Of a stretch of 18,350 nucleotides of DNA, positions 1 through 6,918 are shown in pieces. Each line of letters begins with the position of its first letter. The first letter of the stretch is position 1. The stretch comes from Glomus cerebriforme (taxonomy: Eukaryota > Glomeromycota > Glomeromycetes > Glomerales > Glomeraceae), in NCBI GenBank assembly GCA_003550305.1, contig QKYT01000191.1:116011-134360 (forward strand), read 5' to 3'. A program made the translations under genes and the position numbers. Under the pieces are notes generated by a model. That model worked only from the letters and a program-made list of their open reading frames with translations. It ran no database searches and was not told the DNA's origin.

Positions 1-158
1 TTTACGATGTTTCCTTGTTTCATATCGACCCAAAGGTTATGTTTTTTAAGGAAAGCTTCTTGGGCACCCCACTCTAAGCGACAGAAGTTTTTTGCTTCTA
101 ATGAAGCAATATATTCATTATAAAATAAGTCGGTGTGTCGTGAAATAGTTGCTCCCAT
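1..158 (-). CDS. 5' end of an unrecognised protein-coding gene, possibly N-myristoylated (partial)
   Basis: An open frame begins with ATG at 158-156 and runs off the left edge after 52 full codons. The protein starts MGATIS, which fits the N-myristoylation pattern MGxxxS/T (Gly2, Ser6). It continues as a soluble, charged, aromatic-rich segment with no signal peptide or membrane helix. Base composition is clearly less AT-rich than the flanking DNA, and the frame has no stop, which argues for a real exon. No splice donor is obvious before the edge. I do not recognise the family, and 52 residues are too few to assign a function. A MITE lies about 100 bp upstream of the start, so the promoter may be partly transposon-derived. 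Moderate confidence that it is coding; none on role. Confidence 0.55.
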   Translation of the reverse strand, partial: MGATISRHTDLFYNEYIASLEAKNFCRLEWGAQEAFLKKHNLWVDMKQGNIV

Positions 159-257
159 TTTGTTTCAAAAATAAAAAAAATTTACTGCGGTTTTCTTATT
201 AATTTTGAAAAAAGGAGAAAGGGTTTTTCTCTTTATTTTTGTAGATACTATATTTGG

Positions 258-486
258 AGGACGTCTAAAGCGGAGCAGAATCACGTGATCATAGTGCATA
301 TCTGTCACCCCCGCGTCACACCTTTATTTTCCATTTTTCCTAAGTATTCTAGGGACTTAAAATTTTTTCGATAGGTGAAATACTATTTATCACCTGTTAT
401 TTGTCACATGCATAATTTCTTAATGCCATAATTCCGGCCAAAAATTTTACGAAAATCACGTGATTCTGCTCCGCTTTAGACGTACC
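258..486. mobile_element. MITE with 29-bp terminal inverted repeats and a 10-bp target duplication
   Basis: The sequence at 261-289 is the perfect reverse complement of 455-483 (29 of 29). Immediately outside, the 10-mer CTATATTTGG occurs at 248-257 and again at 487-496, as expected for a target-site duplication. The interior is about 165 bp and has no reading frame, so this is non-autonomous. A 9-10 bp duplication is the size typical of Mutator-like transposases, so a MULE-derived MITE is the best guess. Each inverted repeat carries the palindrome ATCACGTGAT, and the interior holds ATAATTCCGGCCAA; both recur in the element at 13547-13758. The superfamily is inferred, while the inverted repeats and duplication are seen directly. 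Confidence 0.8.
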
Positions 487-496
487 CTATATTTGG

Positions 497-1141
497 GAGT
501 CATTTGGACGATGAATTTTCATTTGTAAACCAATTAAAAAGATTATTCTACTCCTGTTGTAGACAACATTTTGTTTAAAATTCACACCAATTTTCATTAA
601 ATCTGACGAAATTTTGTCCTAATTAAATTTAAGAGGTTGAAATATATTTTTTTTTAAATCACATAAAAAAATAAATTAATTTCGGTAGCTGCGTTAATAA
701 TTTAAACGAACTATATTCTAGGTTAATTTTCCAACTATATCATTTAAAAAAAATTTACTCAAAATTCACTTGAATATTATTGAAGTTGGTATATAAAATA
801 CTATATATTAATTCTCTTTATAGCAAAAAACTTTGGCAACAAATGAAATGAAAATTTGACGCATATTAAATTATCGAATATTTTACTGTCCAAATAATTG
901 GAACTTTTCTTTTAATCCTAAAAATTTTAAAAGATGATTAAAATAGTATTTTAGATTCTATAGTTCAAAAGAATTTTCAGACATAATATTATCTTATAGA
1001 ATCACTTCATGGATTTAGTAATAGTGATAAATTTATGACTCTACGACATAATTTTAAGAAGAATGTTTGTTATGTTAAATAATCAAAAAAAAAAATTTTC
1101 TTATGAAAGACCGATCAGAGATAATAAAATCATTATGATTG
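497..1141. other. AT-rich intergenic stretch without a recognisable gene
   Basis: All frames on both strands are closed at short intervals. I see no repeat, RNA gene or strong regulatory motif. The part nearest 1142 may contain further decayed downstream sequence of the BTB-like relic on the minus strand: after a one-base shift the frame reads NHNDFII, as in BTB proteins of this lineage. That extension is too degraded to delimit. Confidence 0.5.
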
Positions 1142-1267
1142 TTAATCAAGGTTATCTTTGATATAGGTAACTAAAAGTTGAAGTCCAAATTCGTCTGATG
1201 GCAATAAGAGATTTAATATCTCACGAGATTGTATTTTTGTCAAATCAGTACTTCCATAATATTTATA
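1142..1267 (-). pseudogene. BTB-domain protein relic (C-terminal part of the BTB fold)
   Basis: Read on the minus strand, 41 codons are open from 1267 to a stop at 1144-1142. They include YKYYGSTDLTK, then REILNLLLPSDEFGLQLLV. This fits the end of a BTB/POZ domain, where fungal members read roughly YIY.G..DL, a short gap, then EIL.LL.A.DE..LQ.L. A TTTACAG acceptor-like site directly precedes it (about 1275-1269), as if this were an exon. The frame stops after DNLD, but a one-base shift lets it continue as NHNDFII, again as expected after a BTB domain. No start, no N-terminal BTB half and no intact downstream part can be found, so this is a decayed fragment. Family assignment is from remembered family patterns and is tentative. 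Confidence 0.5.
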
Positions 1268-1375
1268 ACTGTAAATTTTGTATGGAAGGAAAATAATATT
1301 TAGTTATTATTCTTATTCGTTCATATAAGTGTAATTATTTTGAACTATGTTATACATTATAAGAATATTTAATTT

Positions 1376-1700
1376 CTATTTACTATTTTAACTATCTATT
1401 TTCTATTATGCCATATCTCTTTATATTCTTTATCTGTCTCTATGTATCTACCCATCTATCTTTTTGTTATTAGTTCAATTAATTGTTGCCTTTATACTTT
1501 TTCTTTAAGCTTTTCTATTTGATTTATTATATGTTTTCCTTTTGATTCTTCATCTATTATTTCTTTATCCTTTTGTTTTTTCTTCTATATCTATTATTCT
1601 TTCCATTCTACTATTCTTAACTTTTTCCCATACTATTTGTATTTTATTATTATTTATTCTTTCCTTTCCTATTTTATATTTTTATACATCATTTTCTCAA
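1376..1700. repeat. Pyrimidine-rich low-complexity tract
   Basis: About 320 bp in which the plus strand is almost all T and C with A, and very little G. Scattered TCTAT and CTATCTAT motifs suggest a degenerated TCTA microsatellite. It directly precedes the helicase pseudogene. The hydrophobic frame that crosses it (1542-1751) is a product of T-richness and not a gene. Confidence 0.6.
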
Positions 1701-1704
1701 TATA

Positions 1705-2939
1705 TTAAATCTTCCAGAAGATCAGTTAGATGCACTTTCCACCATTTGTAATACTTTAGGTCCTAAACATCAAAAAAATAAATATCCTTATTTTTTTGTA
1801 ACTGGTTCAGCTGGTACTGGAAAGTCATTTATAATTAACTTAATAATTGAAAATTTAAAAAACAAAGGATCAGATTATTTGTTATTGTGTAGCAGCAACA
1901 AATATTGGAGGTGAAACAATATATTTTGCATTAAGAATACACGAAACACTTGGTGGATTTCAATTTTAAATCCTTAGCTTTTTATGATCTTGATTTTTTT
2001 AAATATTTAAAAACTATTAATACTTTAATAATTGATGAAATTTCAATGGTATCTAATGCACTTTTTAGTTTTATTTCTGATATGTTTTCAGTTATCCAGC
2101 AACAAACAATTGCATTTGGAGGTTTAAATGTAATAGTTGTTGGTGATTTAGTTCAATTACTTCCAGTAACTGGACTTCCTGAATATAAATCATCAGAATG
2201 GAAATTATTTTATCCTTTATTTTAAGACAATCACGAAGACAAATTCAGGATAAAGAATATTATATTGTATTACAAGAAATTCGATTAGGAAAATTTTCAT
2301 CAACTACATGGAATATTTTATATCAAAAAGTCAGTAGATTTTATCAAACAAATTAATACTGCTCTTAATATGCTTCAGTAACTGGAAACAAGTTTTTAGC
2401 TATTGATTTTATTAATAATCAACAATATAATCAAATGATTTACAAAAATTATTTAAAAAACAGACAAATTTTCCTAATCATTTGCACTTGCAACAAGGTG
2501 CACGTGTAATGTACCTTAAAAATAATTTAATGGATAAAAATATATTTAATGGTACTGTTGGAATTGTAACAGATATTAATTTAGAAAATTTATAGTATCT
2601 TTTAGTGTAGTAAGTGGTATTGTTGATATTGGAATTAAAAGGAAACTGTAACATTTCAAGTTGATGGAAAACCAGCAAGTAGATGTCAATTTCCTTTGCA
2701 AAATGCTTTTGCTCTTACAGTACATAACACAAGGATTAACCTTACCAGAAGTATCCTTATCTCTTGATAATCAAATGTTTTCTGCTGGCCAAGCATATGT
2801 TGCATTAAGTCGATGTTCAGACTGGTCAAAAATAGTACATATAGCCTCCTTGCATCCCTCTGCTTTTATTGTAGATAAATTAATACTTGAAAAATATGGT
2901 CATTTAGAAAAAATTGCTGCCCAACCTTTACCTTTATAA
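1705..2939 (+). pseudogene. PIF1-family DNA helicase pseudogene with many frameshifts
   Basis: The helicase motifs appear in correct order but in different frames. Walker A, VTGSAGTGKS, is at about 1796-1825. A segment like the GVAA.NI..GG.TIH..L region follows at 1886-1966. Walker B LIIDEISMV and the motif III region VVGDLVQLLPV lie in 1967-2222. LRQSRRQ with its helical follow-up starts at 2222. LQQGARVMYLKNN..IFNGTVGIVTDI ends at a stop at 2593-2595. KPASRCQFPLQNAFALTVH starts near 2642. TQGLTLPEVSLSLDNQMFSAGQAYVALSR and the end QPLPL close the gene at a stop just before 2940. At least six frame changes are needed and the stretch around 2360-2440 is shortened, so no intact enzyme can be made. 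PIF1 helicases are 5'-3' DNA helicases and are greatly amplified in some fungi, partly through Helitrons. No Rep endonuclease domain is seen, so a Helitron origin is not supported. Confidence 0.9.
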
Positions 2940-2982
2940 ATGTAAAATTAATATACTGTATATACTCTATAATTTTTTTATA

Positions 2983-2988
2983 AATAAA
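2983..2988 (+). terminator. AATAAA poly(A)-signal-like hexamer behind the helicase pseudogene
   Basis: A perfect AATAAA lies about 45 bases after the final stop of the helicase relic. The spacing fits a former cleavage and polyadenylation signal. In DNA this AT-rich the hexamer is also expected by chance, so support is weak. Confidence 0.3.
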
Positions 2989-2989
2989 A

Positions 2990-3499
2990 TATTATTCAAT
3001 CCACATATTTTAAATATTAAAATAAAATTATGATAAACATAGTTAATTTTAGAATTCTTACTAATAATTCTACAAATTTCATAAATTTCCAATTCTTATT
3101 TTTAATTTTGTGAATAGCAGTTGGGGATGAAGTCCCCCGCATACCACAGATTTAAGATTTTATGCTATTATTAATGATAAAATTGATATCATTCATTTAC
3201 TTGAAAATTTCGCTTTTAATACTGGTATCGTAAATCTATTATTAAACATTCTGAATCTAGTATTCTAGTTAGATAATGTTGATAATGCAAGTCAGTATTT
3301 TATTACTCATTATAGTATCTGACTGACATTATCATAATTCTGGCCCTAAAAAAATGCATACAGCTAATAGTAAAATTCGGTTGACTCAACCTGACCCCAT
3401 ATATATATTTCTGAATCCTAATATACTCTTTATAATATGACAAATAAGTTGGCAGAATTATACTGGGAACATGACACATACCACTTACTTATTAAAAAT
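2990..3499. other. Intergenic stretch with two hairpin-forming blocks
   Basis: No coding frame is visible. At 3123-3137, GGGGATGAAGTCCCC can form a short GC-rich hairpin (GGGGA/TCCCC, 5-base loop), out of keeping with the AT-rich surroundings. At 3281-3295 and 3319-3333 two 15-base arms pair at 13 of 15 positions around a 23-base loop. The stretch from 3110 to about 3370 looks like a single repeat copy because its composition differs from its flanks. I cannot find its ends or a second copy in the window. Confidence 0.35.
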
Positions 3500-3842
3500 G
3501 TAAGTTATCTAAAAAATTATCAAAAAAAGAAGTTAACTAATATTTAACTATTAAGTAACTTTAAAAGACAGTTTCATGATAAATATCCTATTAAATTTAA
3601 TGTTCTTTTTTTTATTTTACTTGTAAAACATTAAGAAAGTTAAAATTAAAATTTTAAAAAATTTTCAATCGGCTAAATTTAATATGGAATAACACAAAAT
3701 TTTATTAAAAAATTATATATTATGTATTAACTGGAAAAAATTATTCTGAAGACTTTTATTGTCTACTGTAATAATTGAATACTAACATTATTTTTCTTCT
3801 TTTTTAGGCTTAACTCAGATTATATGGCCTCTTCAGGTAAAT
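3500..3842 (+). other. Splice-signal-flanked 29-base block (possible micro-exon)
   Basis: A perfect TACTAAC branch-site consensus at 3780-3786 is followed by a pyrimidine run and AG at 3806-3807. The 29-base block 3808-3836 ends with CAG and is followed by GTAAAT (3837-3842). A GTAAGT donor lies upstream at 3500. The signals are good for a fungal intron pair, but neither flanking exon has a recognisable frame. It could be a non-coding transcript or a decayed gene, and chance cannot be excluded. Confidence 0.3.
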
Positions 3843-4219
3843 ACTAGGTCTGTGTACTTGATGAAAAGTTTTTGTATTCTAAATTCTATTGATATCAATT
3901 AACAATTTTTAAAAAAAATCCACCAATTAATTTATTTATTTTCATTTTTAACAATTAGAATTAGATCTATTTATTAATTAAAAAACACCTACTATATTAT
4001 AATATCAAAATAATTTAATTATTTTATTAAATTATTAATTACAAAATTAAATGAATTATAATAGTACTTTAAATATATCAAATAGAAGCATGATTGTTGA
4101 CAACACAGTCACTATACATCAGCTTCCTCTAGTTCAATAAAAAAATAAATTGAATTTAAAATAAAATAACCATCTTTTTTCAATATAATTTTTTGCAATA
4201 AAAGTCTTTTTTAAAAAAT

Positions 4220-4369
4220 TCAGATTATGTTTTTAATATAAATGAAAACATATTCTTTTATGTTTGGTTTTTCACTAGCATAAATTTTTACATCACAACC
4301 TTCTTTAGTTTTATAAATTTTTTTATAATTATTAATAATTTTTTCATAAAATTTTGCAAACAAGATGAG
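4220..4369 (-). pseudogene. Possible relic of the N-terminal part of a BTB domain
   Basis: Fifty codons are open on the minus strand, ending at a stop at 4222-4220. They read roughly FYEKIINNYKK, then EGCDVKIYASEKPNIKEYVF. The pattern (a helix, then Y-D-V-x-I, a short turn with E-x-P-N-x-K, then a strand) resembles the start of BTB domains of fungal BTB-TLDc and BTB-Kelch proteins. The usual histidine (xAHxxVL) and RSPYF motif are missing or decayed, and there is no start codon. If real, it is a broken fragment in the same orientation as the relic at 1142-1267. The match is weak. Confidence 0.3.
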
Positions 4370-4413
4370 AAGTGAATATATATAAATATAATATCTACTT
4401 TGTACTTTCTATA

Positions 4414-4628
4414 AATGTCCAGAAATTGTTATGAAAATGTTCCACATATTCAGAAAATGCCTGGAAAACTACAATATTCTGGACACTAAGACATTAACTC
4501 GCCTAGATATTTTCAGGATTTCTAAAATATTGCAATATCTCAATATTCAGAACATTGAGATTTTCCAGACAGTTTTCGAATATTTTTAGGATGCACCCAG
4601 ACATTTTCAGTGACAATTTCTGGGCATT
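4414..4628. mobile_element. Foldback MITE, about 215 bp, with long imperfect inverted repeats
   Basis: The left end (4414-4442) and the right end (4598-4628) are inverted copies of a core like AATGYCCAGAAATTGT plus GAAAATGT. The similarity continues inward: CAGAAAATGCCTGGAAAACT near 4451 pairs with the reverse complement of the AGTTTTCCAGACAG-like part near 4564-4580. Most of the element could therefore fold into one long hairpin. There is no coding frame and no clear target duplication. A non-autonomous DNA transposon or hairpin repeat is the best reading. Confidence 0.65.
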
Positions 4629-4693
4629 CTTTTTTCATACATAGTTCTTTTGTCAATTCTAATATTACGTATATTGTTTGGTTGAAAAATCAA

Positions 4694-4779
4694 TTTTTTT
4701 TTTTGATTTTTAATTTTGATTTTTTGATTTTCAGAATCTCAGAATCTTCATGGCTTATTTTCAGTACTTGATGGCGTGA
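4694..4779 (+). repeat. Left copy of an inverted repeat of about 85 bp
   Basis: It runs from a TTTTGATTTT-type low-complexity part through TTTTCAGAATCTCAGAATC to GGCTTATTTTCAGTACTTGATGG. Its reverse complement matches 6376-6457 over the whole length with a few mismatches and short gaps. The pair could be terminal repeats of a roughly 1.76-kb element or two unrelated insertions of a dispersed repeat. Confidence 0.6.
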
Positions 4780-4829
4780 CTTCAATTTATATTTATCAGG
4801 ATATAAGCCAGAATACAGATAGGCAATTT

Positions 4830-5640
4830 TAAAAGATTTTTTTTTTATTTTTTTAAAACATCTTTGAAACTTTTTTTTTTTTTTGCTTTTCTTTCAAAGA
4901 AATAACTTTCTATTTATTTATTTTTTAATTTGACTTTTGAAGTCTTAACTAAACAAAATTAGTTAAAATCTTTGGAAATCTTTTTTAAAAAAATTTACAT
5001 ATTCCACTGCAATAAGACACCACACAGAAACTTTTGTAGATTCTGACTGTAAATTCTACATTTCAAAGGTAAACAAATACTACTGAAAAAAAAAATTCTT
5101 TTTTTTTTTATTTTTTAAGTAAAACATTAACAAATGTTTGCGTTTTTTATTTTTAGGTTTTAAAAGGTTTTTTTAGTTCTCTAGACATAATTTTGAAGGT
5201 AAATAACTGAAACTTTCATTTTTTTTTGTTTTGTTTTATTAAAACAAAACATTTCACTAATATTCATTTTTTTTGTAGGTTTCAGATTTAAATAGGCTTC
5301 AATCATTAAGTTAAATGAGATTTTGAAGGTATGCAACTTCAAAAGTTTCATTTTTTTAGCTATTTTTAAAGAAGCATTTTACTAATGCATTTTTCTTTCT
5401 TTTGTAGATTCCCAGACTTCTATTTTAAAGGTATAACTTCAATTTTTTTTAGTTATTTTAGTGAAATGCTTACCAATGTTCCATTTTCTTTTTTAGGCTG
5501 AAATTTTGAAGTTTTGGGTGATGCTGAACTACAATGAACTTGAATGAACCCATACTTTAAGGTAAATGGGAGACTGTTTTTGCTAATTGTCTTTAGAAAT
5601 ATTTACTAGCACTTCTTTTCACTTTTTTTTTGTAGGTTTC
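4830..5640 (+). repeat. Tandem array of degenerate ~130-bp units, each with intron-like splice signals
   Basis: Five successive intron-like segments follow the same plan: 5069-5156, 5199-5278, 5329-5407, 5431-5496 and 5562-5635 (88, 80, 79, 66 and 74 bp). Each starts GTAAAY or GTATRY right after AAG, has a branch-like site (ATTAACA, CACTAAT, TACTAAT, TTACCAAT, TACTAGC) and ends in a long T-run plus TAG. Donor spacings are 130, 130, 102 and 131 bp. The separating blocks (5157-5198, 5279-5328, 5408-5430, 5497-5561) mostly end in TTTTGAAG or TTTTAAAG. A further unit with a lost donor (TTTTGAAGTC near 4936-4944) and an acceptor at 5038-5039 precedes them. The segments resemble each other, so the array arose by duplication. 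Whether it is transcribed and spliced is unknown. Confidence 0.55.
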
Positions 5641-6375
5641 ACTTTTTAAATATAAGTTTTTAATAGTTGTTTGTAGAATTGAACCAACTGGAACTATACC
5701 CAAACCATTAACAACATAAAAATTTGCAAAAAAGAAAAGAAGGGAAATGTTAATTTTTAGTGTATTTAATAATATAGTTTAGTATAGATTTCAATTGTAC
5801 TTTTAATATTAATAATATTGATAAATTATATTTTATTAAATAAATTAATTAATGCTAGTTAATTTTAAAACAAATAAATAATAAAATATGAAATTATAAC
5901 AGATTTATTGCAAACTTAAAAATCTGCACAGATTTTTAAATTATTGACTGTACAGATTTTTTTGATTTTTTTTCTGTACAGTGCATTGGCAGGATTGCAG
6001 AACTGCACAGATCTTTATATTGCAGAACTATGCAGATCTGACTCAAAAAATTTGCTGATGTCTAGAAATAGTTTATGAATTAGACTTAATGGTAATGAGA
6101 AGGGAAATCAGAAAAATGTATTTATTAAGAAACATTATTTTAATAGATATATGTAGATAGAATATAAAAAATATGAATTAGCCAAAAATTATGTTATAAT
6201 AAATTTTATATAATCATGAAGAGCATGCAAGTATAAGTTTATTTTTTATCATTTAAAAGTTAGATCAATTATCATGTTATGTTACTTATGGCCTAAATTT
6301 TTTTATTTTAATGAAATTGGTATTATGAATTATTGATCCACAAATTTAACCTAATTTTGGCCAATTTTAATTATA
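5641..6375. other. Intergenic AT-rich stretch between the intron-like array and the right inverted repeat
   Basis: No coding frame beyond chance length and no recognisable protein relic. The only structured part is the group of short CTGCACAGAT-type repeats at 5921-6040, listed separately. Confidence 0.4.
5921..6040. repeat. Cluster of short degenerate CTGCACAGAT repeats
   Basis: Variants of CTGCACAGATYTT occur five times: at 5923, 5948, 5974, 6003 and about 6028. Two are preceded by ATTGCAGAA. Copies vary by one to three bases and spacing is irregular (about 25-30 bp). It looks like a small decayed minisatellite, and no function can be assigned. Confidence 0.4.
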
Positions 6376-6457
6376 GCCATACCATTAAGTACTTGAAAAT
6401 AAGCCAAAATTCTGAAATTCTGAAAATCAAAAAAACAAAATTCAAAAATTCAAAAAA
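6376..6457 (-). repeat. Right copy of the inverted repeat of about 85 bp
   Basis: It begins CCATACCATTAAGTACTTG, continues AAAATAAGCCAAAATTCTGAAATTCTGAAAATC in short blocks, and ends in a CAAAAATT low-complexity tail. It is the reverse complement of the repeat at 4694-4779. The two tails face outwards and the non-repetitive ends face each other. Confidence 0.6.
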
Positions 6458-6614
6458 ATTTTCTTATATGAAATTTCCTTACATGGTTAGTCATATTATG
6501 TAATCTTTCTAAAATAGAAATTTCAGTACACAAAGTTACACTAATATTACACTAATTTCCAAATATAGAAGTTAATTGCTATATTCAGTAAGTTATACAA
6601 AGATTAACTTGTTT

Positions 6615-6681
6615 TAAAAAATTCAAAAAATCAAAAAATCAAAAATTCAAAATTCAAAAATCAAAAAATAAAAAATCAAAA
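6615..6681. repeat. (TCAAAAAAT)n low-complexity tract
   Basis: About 67 bases of degenerate TCAAAAA(A/T) units. The tail of the repeat at 6376-6457 has the same composition, so this may be an expanded or stray piece of that repeat's end. Confidence 0.6.
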
Positions 6682-6883
6682 CCATATAATATGACATGCA
6701 TCAGATGATGATTGATGAATTTTTATGGTTTATGGTTTATTATTTTGATCAAAAAATAAAAATAATTTATTTGGTAATTAAAATGTTTTATTCAAAAAGA
6801 AATTCAATATATAAGAAATTTTGAAAAAAAATGGAAATATAAATTGTTTAAATAAATAATATTAAATCTGTCCATTGTCCTCA

Positions 6884-6889
6884 TTTATT
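6884..6889 (-). terminator. AATAAA poly(A)-signal-like hexamer of the kinase-Sel1 gene
   Basis: On the minus strand AATAAA lies about 30 bases past the TAA stop at 6921-6919, in the expected window for 3'-end formation. No cleavage site can be called from sequence alone. Confidence 0.45.
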
Positions 6890-6918
6890 TTTAAACCAGT
6901 AAAAAAAATACTGTTATG

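Noticed and set aside
1542..1751. Hydrophobic 69-residue frame on the plus strand
   Set aside because: It lies in a pyrimidine-rich low-complexity tract, where T-rich codons give Leu/Phe/Ile by composition. Its end overlaps the helicase relic in another frame.
2478..2678. 66-residue minus-strand frame
   Set aside because: It is antisense to the well-supported helicase motifs (GARVMYL region) and resembles nothing known.
1705..2939. Helitron transposon
   Set aside because: Only the helicase part is visible. There is no Rep/HUH motif, and no convincing TC...CTRR ends with a terminal hairpin were found.
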